34,711 nt of DNA from an uncultured Spirochaetales bacterium (GTDB lineage: Bacteria; Spirochaetota; Spirochaetia; Sphaerochaetales; Sphaerochaetaceae), in assembly GCA_944390865.1 (NCBI GenBank), contig CALXRC010000024.1, forward strand, positions 1 through 34,711, given 5' to 3'. The position numbers were made by a program, and so were the translations under genes. The notes under the pieces were generated by a model, which made no database searches, was not told where the DNA came from, and saw nothing but the letters and a program-made list of their open reading frames with translations. Shown piece after piece: positions 21,774 through 29,777 of the stretch; position 1 is the stretch's first letter, and the number at the start of each line of letters is the position of its first letter.

Positions 21774-23609
21774 ATGGGTGTATTGAAGAAAAAGGCGGCT
21801 CTGTTGAACAAATTCTCTGTCAGGCTCTTCCTGCTTATCGTCATTGCAGCCATCATTCCGCTGTCGCTGAGTTCTGTCTACATTGCCCGTCATATGGAAA
21901 ATGCGCTGAGAGACAGTCTGAACCATCATGCTGTCGAGAACATAAGACGAGGAGAGGAGAACCTGTCGCAGACGCTTCAGGATCTGGCCTTCTACTCCAA
22001 CATCTTTGTCTACGACACGAGGCTGAGGTCAATGCTGGCGGAAGAAAACACGGATTCATTTGACCTCACAAAGTACTTCGATGAGATTGTAGCGCGCAGC
22101 CAGATCGAGAATCCGAGCGGCGTCAGGGCAGATGCCAAGATCGTGATCATAGACCAGTTCGGCCGCTGCCTCACGAACTGGAGCCTGAATTTCAACGACT
22201 ACCGCTTCCTGCTGAAAGAGGACTGGGTCAGGGAGAGCATGACAAATGACGGACACATTATCTGGTCGCTGTTCTCTCCGGCCTACATCGAAGGAGAAAA
22301 CGGAAGATACATCTCGCTCGCACGCTCAATACTCACAGAGGTGACCAGCGGCGAATATCTCGGCACGCTCATCATCAGCATCGAGCAGTCGCAGTTCGAG
22401 GACATCCTCAGGGCCTTTGCCTCTCCTGAGGACTCTGTCTATATATTGCTGGACGACGGAAGCATCGTCTTCGAGTCAGCTCCGGGCAGCGTCTCAGTTC
22501 AGGAAGAGGACCTTCTGTCAATACAGAGTGAGTATGCCGGCACGCCCCAGGGCAGCAAAGTGATAAGAATTGACGGCAGGCGCTGTCTTCTTTCCTATTA
22601 CACGCTTCCCTCTCCCTGGCTTTTCAATGGAAGCACGCTCAAGGTCTTCCACTTCTGCGACTATAGTCCGATTGAAGCAGAGGTCAAGAGTGCGACAGAC
22701 CTGCTCTGGCTTGCCATCATAGGCTCTGCCGCTGTCGTGCTTGCAGTGTCGTTCCTGCTCTCACGCAAGGTGGTCACCCCAATCACAACACTTACACGCC
22801 AGCTGACGAACTACCAGATCGGAATGCATTTTGAAGGACTGCTGCTAAAGCGCCGTGACGAGATCGGGGATCTTGACAGAGGCATTGCCAGAATGGATGC
22901 CAGAATCAAGCGGCTCTTCAGAAGCCTCAAGGCTGAGCATGAGCAGAGAGAGCACTATTACTACGAATCTCTCAGGGCACAGCTGAATCCGCATTACATT
23001 TACAACACTCTTTCAACAATAAGATGGATGGCCATTGCCCGCGGCGCGGACAATATTGTTGAGGCCATCGACAATCTGTCCACGACGCTTAAATACAGCA
23101 TGGGCAAGCAGGACATTGTTCTCGTAAGCGACGAGATCAGCCACATCAGAAGCTATATAGAAATCCACAACCTGCGCTACGATGAATACGTCGAGTTCTC
23201 AATTGAGATTGACGACGAGATCATGTCAATGCAGATGATGAAGTTCATCCTGCAGCCTGTAGTGGAGAACTCGATCCTTCACGGCTTCGACAAGTCGAGA
23301 GGCCTGATAGACATCAGCATCAGCGCTGAAGTCAGGGATGACAGGCTCATGATCACGATTCTTGACGACGGAGTCGGGATAAAGAAGGATGCAGTTGATG
23401 CCTTCAACAGCCGCATCGGCAAAGGCCGGAAGCTGACAGGAATCGGGCTGAGAAACGTTGATGAAAGCATAAAGGGACGCTTCGGAAGGATGTACGGCCT
23501 TTCAGTAAGTCCGAGAGAGGACACTCATGGAACAAAAACGGTCTTCACCCTTCCCCTCTTGAAAGGAGGAGAGCTGCCGGAAGCTGACGGCAGTTCAGAT
23601 ACTGTATGA
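21774..23609 (+). CDS. YesM-type sensor histidine kinase
   Basis: A 611-residue membrane sensor kinase. Transmembrane helices at about 17-37 and 311-330 enclose an extracytoplasmic Cache-like sensor domain (about 40-305). A HAMP-like segment follows (331-385, VVTPITTLTRQL). The His_kinase domain (PF06580 type) carries the phosphorylated His407 in LRAQLNPHYIYNTL. The ATPase domain has the N box LQPVVENSILHG (Asn499), G1 DDGVGI (531-536) and G2 GIGLRN (556-561). Kinases of this class pair with AraC-type response regulators and usually sense carbohydrates or their binding proteins. Its stop overlaps the regulator start (ATGA at 23606-23609). There is no Shine-Dalgarno sequence before the ATG, and the TATAAT box is very close, as in several other genes here. 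Confidence 0.88.
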   Translation: MGVLKKKAALLNKFSVRLFLLIVIAAIIPLSLSSVYIARHMENALRDSLNHHAVENIRRGEENLSQTLQDLAFYSNIFVYDTRLRSMLAEENTDSFDLTKYFDEIVARSQIENPSGVRADAKIVIIDQFGRCLTNWSLNFNDYRFLLKEDWVRESMTNDGHIIWSLFSPAYIEGENGRYISLARSILTEVTSGEYLGTLIISIEQSQFEDILRAFASPEDSVYILLDDGSIVFESAPGSVSVQEEDLLSIQSEYAGTPQGSKVIRIDGRRCLLSYYTLPSPWLFNGSTLKVFHFCDYSPIEAEVKSATDLLWLAIIGSAAVVLAVSFLLSRKVVTPITTLTRQLTNYQIGMHFEGLLLKRRDEIGDLDRGIARMDARIKRLFRSLKAEHEQREHYYYESLRAQLNPHYIYNTLSTIRWMAIARGADNIVEAIDNLSTTLKYSMGKQDIVLVSDEISHIRSYIEIHNLRYDEYVEFSIEIDDEIMSMQMMKFILQPVVENSILHGFDKSRGLIDISISAEVRDDRLMITILDDGVGIKKDAVDAFNSRIGKGRKLTGIGLRNVDESIKGRFGRMYGLSVSPREDTHGTKTVFTLPLLKGGELPEADGSSDTV

Positions 23610-25156
23610 CAAAGACAAGACGAGTGATGATAGTTGATGACGAGATCATTGTCCGCAAGGGCATTGAGGCCCTGCTCTCCGACTGGCAGACCCATGGCTA
23701 CAAGGTCGTGGGTGAAGCGGAATCTGGGAACCAGGCGATGGAGAAGATTCCTGAGCTTCATCCTGATATCGTGCTGACAGACCTGTTCATGGCGGACGGC
23801 GACGGATTTTATCTGATTTCCCGTCTGAAAGCCCACTACCCTGATATCAGGATCGTGGTCCTGTCAAATTACAATGATTACGAGAACGTGCGCCGTGCCA
23901 TGAAAAGCGGAGCAGCTGACTATATTTTCAAGCTTGATGTGAAGACAAGCGAACTGATAAAAGTTCTCGATGAAGTGTCGCAGGGCATACAGGATCAGGA
24001 TGAGGAGCAGCTTCAGGATGCTGCCTCAGGCATCCTGCTTGCCCTTTCATCAGGCACGGTTCCTGAAGAAGGACTCAGGCTGCCATTTGACATCAGCCCA
24101 GGCTGTGCATCCCTTGCCGTCCAGGTTGATGACTTCCAGATTCTCGTCAGGAAGCATACCTTCCCGGTCTGGACCAGAACTCATACCCTGCTGACAGGAA
24201 TGGTTGAAGAGACGCTGCACAACTACAGTGACTGTCTGCTGCTCAGCCTGTCCCCGTCACGGCTTATAGTGCTTATGCAGCGGCCCGGAAGCGGAGCGCC
24301 TGATCTGCAGACAGGAATCACTATCCTTGCAAGGCGCATACAGCGCACCACAGGGCTCTCGCTCTCCTTCTCGCTCTCACGCTGGACTGACAGGGAGGCT
24401 GAAGTTCTGGCTGTTATAAAGGAATCGGTCAGCGCGCTGTCCAGCCTGTATTTCTCACAGGCAGCGCTCGTCACAGACAATGGAGGAAGCACAGAGAGCC
24501 GCAGGACTCATGAAGACAGTGATGACTATATGGGCTATCTGGCGACCAGGGATGCAAGGGGCGCGCTTGCGGCTTTCAGGAAGGAGCTGGAAGCCTGCAG
24601 AAACGGCGGCTGCGGCAGCAAGAAGGAGACAATAAGACAGCTTTCCCGGAGCGCAGGGCGCCTTGCCCTCGTACTTGACGAGTGCGGGATTGGAGACACT
24701 CTTTCCTCTGACAGCATAAGTCTTGCAGATGCAGTACTGTTTTCCGACAGGTATTCTTCACTGCTGTCACTGGCAGAAAGCATACTCTCTGCCGCTGACA
24801 GGGCCATTGAAGGCCAAAAGCCGGTCAGGAGGGAAATCGCAGCCATCATCTCATACATCAGGGAAAATCCCGGCAGGGACATTTCTGTCTCGGAGGCCGC
24901 ATCAATCGCAGGAATGAGCGAGAGCAATTTCCAGCACGTGTTCACAGAGGAGATAGGAATGCCCTTCACCCGCTTCCTGATTTCACAGAGGATGGAAAAG
25001 GCCGCCGCCCTGCTGCTCAATACGGATCTCAGGATCGGGGAAGTTGCTGAGAAGGTGGGCATGTCAAACCAGAATTATTTCAGCCTCCAGTTCAAGAAAA
25101 CCTATGGTCAGGGGCCTCTGGAGTTCAGAAATGCCGCAAGAAGTGCAGAAAAATGA
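23606..25156 (+). CDS. YesN-type response regulator with AraC DNA-binding domain
   Basis: A 516-residue regulator. The N-terminal receiver domain (1-120) has the acidic pair DD11-12, phospho-acceptor Asp59 (IVLTDLFMADGDGF), Ser87 and Lys109. A long central region (about 130-410) is poorly conserved in the family. The C-terminal 100 residues are an AraC double helix-turn-helix: DISVSEAASIAGMSESNFQHVF and RIGEVAEKVGMSNQNYFSLQFKK, followed by the typical YGQGPLEFR. It is translationally coupled to the kinase. The sugar-binding-protein gene begins 110 bases downstream, so the expected target is the promoter of the ABC importer and oxidoreductase operon, activated when the kinase senses the transported sugar. 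Confidence 0.88.
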   Translation: MTKTRRVMIVDDEIIVRKGIEALLSDWQTHGYKVVGEAESGNQAMEKIPELHPDIVLTDLFMADGDGFYLISRLKAHYPDIRIVVLSNYNDYENVRRAMKSGAADYIFKLDVKTSELIKVLDEVSQGIQDQDEEQLQDAASGILLALSSGTVPEEGLRLPFDISPGCASLAVQVDDFQILVRKHTFPVWTRTHTLLTGMVEETLHNYSDCLLLSLSPSRLIVLMQRPGSGAPDLQTGITILARRIQRTTGLSLSFSLSRWTDREAEVLAVIKESVSALSSLYFSQAALVTDNGGSTESRRTHEDSDDYMGYLATRDARGALAAFRKELEACRNGGCGSKKETIRQLSRSAGRLALVLDECGIGDTLSSDSISLADAVLFSDRYSSLLSLAESILSAADRAIEGQKPVRREIAAIISYIRENPGRDISVSEAASIAGMSESNFQHVFTEEIGMPFTRFLISQRMEKAAALLLNTDLRIGEVAEKVGMSNQNYFSLQFKKTYGQGPLEFRNAARSAEK

Positions 25157-25266
25157 AGAAAAACCGCAGGATAGTTATTGCAAGACACTTTCCTTTGCAT
25201 CTTTTTCTAGATAATCGACAGCCTGATTTCCATATCCGGGCCTACCCTGAACCTGGAGGTAAATTT

Positions 25267-26601
25267 ATGAAGCACTTAATTAAAATTTTGACAACTGTCA
25301 TGCTTCTGTCGTTAGTCATAGTCACTCCGCTTGCAGCTTCAGGCTCATCTGAGACAGGCACAGGCGAAGATGTCGTGACAATCCGTTTCTGGGGCGGCGT
25401 TCCGCCAGAAGCAGGCCCCCAGGCTTCTGTTGATCTGTTCAACGAGCAGTTTGCCGATCAGGGCATCAGGGTTGAGTACGAACGCTTTGTAAACGATGAT
25501 ACAGGCAACCTCAAGCTGGAAACAAACCTGCTTTCAGGCGACGGAGTCGATGTCTATATGACTTACACTTCTGACGTGATGGCAAAAAGAGCTGAGGGCA
25601 ATATGGCCCTTGATCTGACAGACCTGATCGAAAGAGACGGCTTTGATCTCACACAGTACGGCGGAACCCTTATGGAAAGCTATTACATCAACGGCAGACC
25701 ATACTGCGTGCCGACAAAGCTGGATCAGTACGGCATCGTGCTCAACAAGGACATGTTCGATGCAGCAGGCATTCCGATCCCGACTGAATGGACTTTTGAC
25801 GAGTTCAGGGAAATCGCAAAGCAGCTGACACACGGAGAGGGTCAGGACAAGGTCTACGGAATGTTCTGGAACTCACAGCAGGATCTGACTTATGTTCTCC
25901 AGTACCTGGTAGCACAGACAAACGGAGGAGATCCGATGTACAGGACCGAAACAGAGTCTGCTTTTGATGATCCTGTGGTCGTCGCAGCCGTTGAGCTGAT
26001 CAACAACATGATGAATGTTGACGGCTCCTCCCCCACACATGCTGACTCAGTCACGCAGAAACTCAGCCAGGAAGGCGTCTTCCTCACAGGAAAGAGTGCG
26101 ATGACGATCGGACCATGGATGGTCAGAAGCATTAAGGACACTGACAACTATCCGCATGACTTCGTGACAGCATTTGCTCCATACCCTGTCTACGCAGAAG
26201 GCCAGAGGAACTACACTCAGGGCGGCTATGGAGACATGCTCTGCATTAATCCCAAGAGCGAGCACATTGAAGAAGCATGGACTTTCGTAAAGTGGTATGC
26301 CACAGAAGGAATGCTCCCTGTCGTGGAAGGTGGAAGAGTGCCGTGCTTCAACACCTACGATCCTCAGGAAGTCACAGATGCCTTTCTCAAGGGCGGAGAA
26401 GACCTGCTTGACAGCGAGACAACGAAGAAGATCCTGATTGAGCCTGCAGACAATTACGCAGCACCTTCAATCACGAACCACAGCGCCGAGGTCAAGCGCG
26501 TATTCACAGAGGAAATGGAGACCATCCTTCTCGGTGAGCAGACACCGGCAGAAGGAATGGCAAAGGCAAAGGAAAGAGCCGACGCCATACTCCAGCAGTA
26601 A
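25267..26601 (+). CDS. Extracellular solute-binding protein, family 1 (sugar ABC transporter)
   Basis: A 444-residue periplasmic binding protein of the MalE/UgpB-like family. The signal peptide (about 1-24) ends TPLAA and the mature part starts SGSSETGTGEDVVTIRFWGG. Unlike most Gram-positive relatives there is no lipobox Cys. Conserved family segments follow: YINGRPYCVPTKLDQYGIVLNKDMFDAAGI, the WTFDEFREIAKQL helix, SAMTIGPWMV and AWTFVKWYATEG. The start at 25267 is chosen for GGAGGT six bases upstream and the signal peptide; an in-frame start further up overlaps the regulator gene. A hairpin after the stop (26609-26634) probably raises its amount relative to the permeases. The ligand is likely a mono- or oligosaccharide. 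Confidence 0.87.
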   Translation: MKHLIKILTTVMLLSLVIVTPLAASGSSETGTGEDVVTIRFWGGVPPEAGPQASVDLFNEQFADQGIRVEYERFVNDDTGNLKLETNLLSGDGVDVYMTYTSDVMAKRAEGNMALDLTDLIERDGFDLTQYGGTLMESYYINGRPYCVPTKLDQYGIVLNKDMFDAAGIPIPTEWTFDEFREIAKQLTHGEGQDKVYGMFWNSQQDLTYVLQYLVAQTNGGDPMYRTETESAFDDPVVVAAVELINNMMNVDGSSPTHADSVTQKLSQEGVFLTGKSAMTIGPWMVRSIKDTDNYPHDFVTAFAPYPVYAEGQRNYTQGGYGDMLCINPKSEHIEEAWTFVKWYATEGMLPVVEGGRVPCFNTYDPQEVTDAFLKGGEDLLDSETTKKILIEPADNYAAPSITNHSAEVKRVFTEEMETILLGEQTPAEGMAKAKERADAILQQ

Positions 26602-26608
26602 AACTACA

Positions 26609-26634
26609 GGGCCGGGTTTTCCGGCCCTCCTTTT
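26609..26634 (+). terminator. Intra-operon hairpin, probable partial terminator
   Basis: GGGCCGG-GTTTT-CCGGCCC (26609-26627) followed by TCCTTTT. Such attenuating hairpins commonly lie between the binding-protein gene and the permease genes, giving excess binding protein. Confidence 0.75.
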
Positions 26635-26646
26635 CCCGGAGGACAT

Positions 26647-27546
26647 ATGAGACTCTCACCCCATAAGGCAAGACTGCTGAAAAGCAACCTGACTGGCTAT
26701 GCCTTCATACTGCCAAATATTATCGGAGTGCTGCTTTTCACACTCCTGCCCATGCTCTACTCACTGATCATCAGCTTCACAGACTGGGATTACACAAAGG
26801 GCTTTGGGAACTACAATTTCATCGGACTGCAGAACTTCATAGACATGTGGAGCGATGAATGGTTCACCGATTCGCTTGTCAACACAATATTCTTCTCTGT
26901 TGTCGTCGTTCCGGCAACAATCATTCTGGCCCTGGTCATTGCTGTCCTGATTGACAGATACTGCTTTGCAAAGCTGCCGATAAGACTTGCAATGTTCATG
27001 CCCTATATTTCCAATGTTGTTGCAGTAGCAATTGTCTGGGTCATGATGTACTCCCCCTGGGGACCGTTCACCCAGCTTGTCCAGGCACTCGGCTGGGAAA
27101 ACCCGCCTCAGTGGCTTGGAGACCCCACATGGGCCCTGCCTGCCATCATGCTGATGACAGTCTGGTCAAACGTCGGCTATGCGATAATGATTTACACATC
27201 AGCCATACAGGGCCTGCCGAAAGATGCATATGAGGCCGCTGAGATTGACGGAGCAAACGCCTTCCAGCAGTTCAGATACCTGACAATAAACTTTCTTTCC
27301 CCGACGACCTTCTTTCTGGTGATCACGACATTCATCACAAGTTTCCAGGTCTTCGCACCTATCCAGATCATGACAAGAGGCGGCCCGGGCTCGAGCTCGA
27401 ACGTGCTTGTCTACTACATCTACACCTCGGCATTCAGCTTCTACAAAATGGGATACGCATCTGCAATGAGCTGGATTCTGTTCATCATACTCTTCGCCAT
27501 AACCATGGTTCAGTGGCATGGCCAGAAGAAATGGGTCTCATACTAG
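26647..27546 (+). CDS. Sugar ABC transporter permease, MalF/UgpA type
   Basis: A 299-residue inner-membrane permease with six predicted helices. The N-terminus (LTGYAFILPNIIGVLLFTLLPMLYSL) is typical of CUT1 permeases. The EAA loop that contacts the ATPase reads AYEAAEIDGANAFQQFRYL (about 195-213), and the usual IQIMTRGGPGSSSNVLVYYIY follows. GGAGG precedes the ATG. Its stop TAG overlaps the AGGAGG ribosome binding site of the next permease gene, so the two are translationally linked. No ATPase gene is in the window; CUT1 importers often use a shared MsmX-like ATPase encoded elsewhere. Confidence 0.88.
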   Translation: MRLSPHKARLLKSNLTGYAFILPNIIGVLLFTLLPMLYSLIISFTDWDYTKGFGNYNFIGLQNFIDMWSDEWFTDSLVNTIFFSVVVVPATIILALVIAVLIDRYCFAKLPIRLAMFMPYISNVVAVAIVWVMMYSPWGPFTQLVQALGWENPPQWLGDPTWALPAIMLMTVWSNVGYAIMIYTSAIQGLPKDAYEAAEIDGANAFQQFRYLTINFLSPTTFFLVITTFITSFQVFAPIQIMTRGGPGSSSNVLVYYIYTSAFSFYKMGYASAMSWILFIILFAITMVQWHGQKKWVSY

Positions 27547-27557
27547 GAGGTTGCAGG

Positions 27558-28415
27558 ATGATGCTGACAAACAGAGCCAGGAAAAACTTTTTCAGAATAC
27601 TGTTCACAATCATAATCGGAGCCTTCGCGCTGACAATGATAACGCCCTTTCTGTGGATGCTGTCAGCCTCAATGAAGAGAGCGCTTGACGTCATGGCCCT
27701 TCCCATTGACTGGATACCGGACTACTTTTATCCGGACAACTACATGAAGGTCTGGAACATAGGAGACAGGGCGGTAAGGGATTACCATTTCGGCCTCGCC
27801 TACTTCAATTCGCTCAAGGTCGCGTTCGTCAACCTTGCCGGAAGCGTCCTTACAAGCACGCTTGCCGGATACGCATTCGCAAAGCTGAAGTTCAAAGGCA
27901 GGGATCTGCTCTTCCTTCTCTATCTGGGCACAATGATGATACCTAGCCAGGTGACGCTCATTCCGAAATTTGCAATCTTCAACGCGCTTGGAATCAAGGG
28001 CCACCTGACACTCATCCTGCCAGGCCTCGTCACGATCACCGGAACCTTCCTGATGAGACAGTATTTCATGCAGATTCCGGATGAGCTGAGAGAGTCCGGC
28101 GTCGTAGACGGAGCAAGCGAGTTCAAAATCTGGGCCCACATAATGGTGCCAGTGGCAAAGCCCAGCATGGCCTCTCTTGCAATGATTGTCTTCCTCTGGA
28201 ACTGGAATGCATACCTTGAGCCGCTTGTATTCCTGTCAAACTGGAGGCAGTACACCATACCGCTTGCGCTTACAAACTTCATCGAAGAGAGCGTGACGGA
28301 ATACAACCTTGTGATGGCTGCAGCCTCAAGCGCACTGATTCCCGCATTCATAGTCTTTCTGCTGGGGCAGAAATTCTTTATCAAGGGACTTGTCGCAGGC
28401 GCGGTCAAGGGCTGA
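27558..28415 (+). CDS. Sugar ABC transporter permease, MalG/UgpE type
   Basis: A 285-residue inner-membrane permease, partner of the preceding MalF-type protein. TM1 leads into TPFLWMLSASMKRALDVMALP, a standard CUT1 MalG-type start; SLKVAFVNLAGSVLTSTLAGYAFAKLKFKG and the EAA loop LRESGVVDGASEFKIWAHIMVPVAKPSMA follow. The ATG at 27558 is seven bases after AGGAGG and immediately followed by another ATG; an upstream in-frame start would lie within the preceding gene. The next gene starts 15 bases after its stop, so transporter and oxidoreductases form one transcription unit. Confidence 0.88.
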   Translation: MMLTNRARKNFFRILFTIIIGAFALTMITPFLWMLSASMKRALDVMALPIDWIPDYFYPDNYMKVWNIGDRAVRDYHFGLAYFNSLKVAFVNLAGSVLTSTLAGYAFAKLKFKGRDLLFLLYLGTMMIPSQVTLIPKFAIFNALGIKGHLTLILPGLVTITGTFLMRQYFMQIPDELRESGVVDGASEFKIWAHIMVPVAKPSMASLAMIVFLWNWNAYLEPLVFLSNWRQYTIPLALTNFIEESVTEYNLVMAAASSALIPAFIVFLLGQKFFIKGLVAGAVKG

Positions 28416-28430
28416 GGGAGGAAATAGAAA

Positions 28431-29777
28431 ATGAATTTTATCAGAGAGCAGGCAAGAGCGGTCCCCGTGATCGCGGATACAGATGTCCTTGTGCTCGGCT
28501 CAGGCCCTGCCGGAGTATCGGCAGCCATACAGGCCGCAAGAGAGGGAATGAAGACCATCCTCATTGAGCAGACAGGAGACATCGGAGGAATATCAACAGC
28601 AGGACTGATGAGTCACTGGACCGGCAACACAAAGGGAGGAATCTATGAGGAGATCCTGGACAGATCCTCAGAGTCTGGTGAAAGCGATGACACTTTCAAC
28701 GGAGGCATGCGCCAGGTGATCAATCCGGAGCGGCTTAAGACCGTCTATCTGGAGATGCTGGCAGAAGCCGGAGCCGGGATCAGGCTCTACACCTTTGCCT
28801 GCGGCGTCATAATGGAAGGCAGCACGCTCAAAGGCGTCATCGTAGAGAGCAAGTCAGGCCGCGAGGCAATCCTTGCGAAAATCATCATTGACGCCACTGG
28901 AGACGGAGACATAGCAGCAAAGGCGGGCGTGCCGTACATACTGGGAAGGGAAGCTGACGGAAAGATGCAGCCGGCCACGCTGATGTTCAAGGTGGCAGGC
29001 GTCGACACAAGCCGTGCGGTCTTCCCGGGAGCTTTCGAGGATCATATACAGATTCCGCTGAAGGACAGCAGACTCATTGAAGAAGGAGGCACTGCCAGGA
29101 CTGCTGACATCCAGCAGCTGGGAAAGGAGAACCTGCCCTCTCCTTCAGGCCACGTGCTCCTGTACAGGACGACGCTGCCTGATGTGGTGACATGCAACAT
29201 GACAAACTGCATCGACATCAACGGAACAAAGGCAGAGGATCTCACGAAAGCCTATGTCACCTGCCGCTTCCAGATGGACAAGATCGTCAGCTTCCTCAGG
29301 GACTTCGTTCCCGGCTTTGAGAACTGCTATGTAATCAGTTCCGCATCCCTTATCGGAATAAGGGAGACAAGACACTTTAAGGGAGAAAAGACGCTTACGG
29401 AGCAGGATATCCTTGAAGCAAGGGTCTTTCCTGACTGGGTGGTGACAAAGGCAAGCTTCAACTTTGATGTCCACAACATGAGCGGAAACGGACTTGATGA
29501 GACCGGAGTGCAGAAAGGCTTTACCCAGAAGAAGGGTTATACAATTCCATACGGCTGCTTTGTGCCTCAGAAAGTCGACAACCTTTTCCTTGCCGGAAGA
29601 AATATCTCGGGCACGCATATGGCTCATTCGAACTACCGGGTGATGCCCATCTGCGCGAATATGGGACAGAGCGTGGGAATAGCCGCCGCGCTGTGCGTGA
29701 AAAACGGCGTGAGGCCGCGTGATCTTGACTATCATCTCGTACAGGAAAGGCTCATACAGCTGGGAGTTGAACCATGA
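28431..29777 (+). CDS. FAD-dependent oxidoreductase (FAD_oxidored family)
   Basis: A 448-residue flavoprotein of the FAD_oxidored (PF12831) class. The dinucleotide motif is VLVLGSGPAGVSAAIQAA (Gly23, Gly25, Gly28), followed by an acidic strand end at LIEQTGDIGG. A second FAD motif is IIIDATGDGDIAAKAGVPY. The C-terminal signature NLFLAGRNISGTHMAHSNYRVMPICANMGQSVGIAAAL closes the FAD site. Family members occur in carbohydrate loci, but few have been studied, so the substrate is unknown. GGGAGG precedes the ATG. Its last codon overlaps the next gene (ATGA, 29774-29777), which encodes a second member of the same family. Being in an operon with a sugar importer suggests oxidation of the imported sugar or its derivative. 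Confidence 0.82.
   Translation: MNFIREQARAVPVIADTDVLVLGSGPAGVSAAIQAAREGMKTILIEQTGDIGGISTAGLMSHWTGNTKGGIYEEILDRSSESGESDDTFNGGMRQVINPERLKTVYLEMLAEAGAGIRLYTFACGVIMEGSTLKGVIVESKSGREAILAKIIIDATGDGDIAAKAGVPYILGREADGKMQPATLMFKVAGVDTSRAVFPGAFEDHIQIPLKDSRLIEEGGTARTADIQQLGKENLPSPSGHVLLYRTTLPDVVTCNMTNCIDINGTKAEDLTKAYVTCRFQMDKIVSFLRDFVPGFENCYVISSASLIGIRETRHFKGEKTLTEQDILEARVFPDWVVTKASFNFDVHNMSGNGLDETGVQKGFTQKKGYTIPYGCFVPQKVDNLFLAGRNISGTHMAHSNYRVMPICANMGQSVGIAAALCVKNGVRPRDLDYHLVQERLIQLGVEP

Noticed and set aside
24535..25062. Minus-strand open frame opposite the response regulator
   Set aside because: It is the shadow of the AraC-domain coding sequence and is Ser/Leu-rich without a credible start.
25153..25266. 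N-terminal extension of the sugar-binding protein
   Set aside because: The signal peptide starts at the ATG at 25267 with GGAGGT before it. The extension is not like a leader and overlaps the regulator gene.
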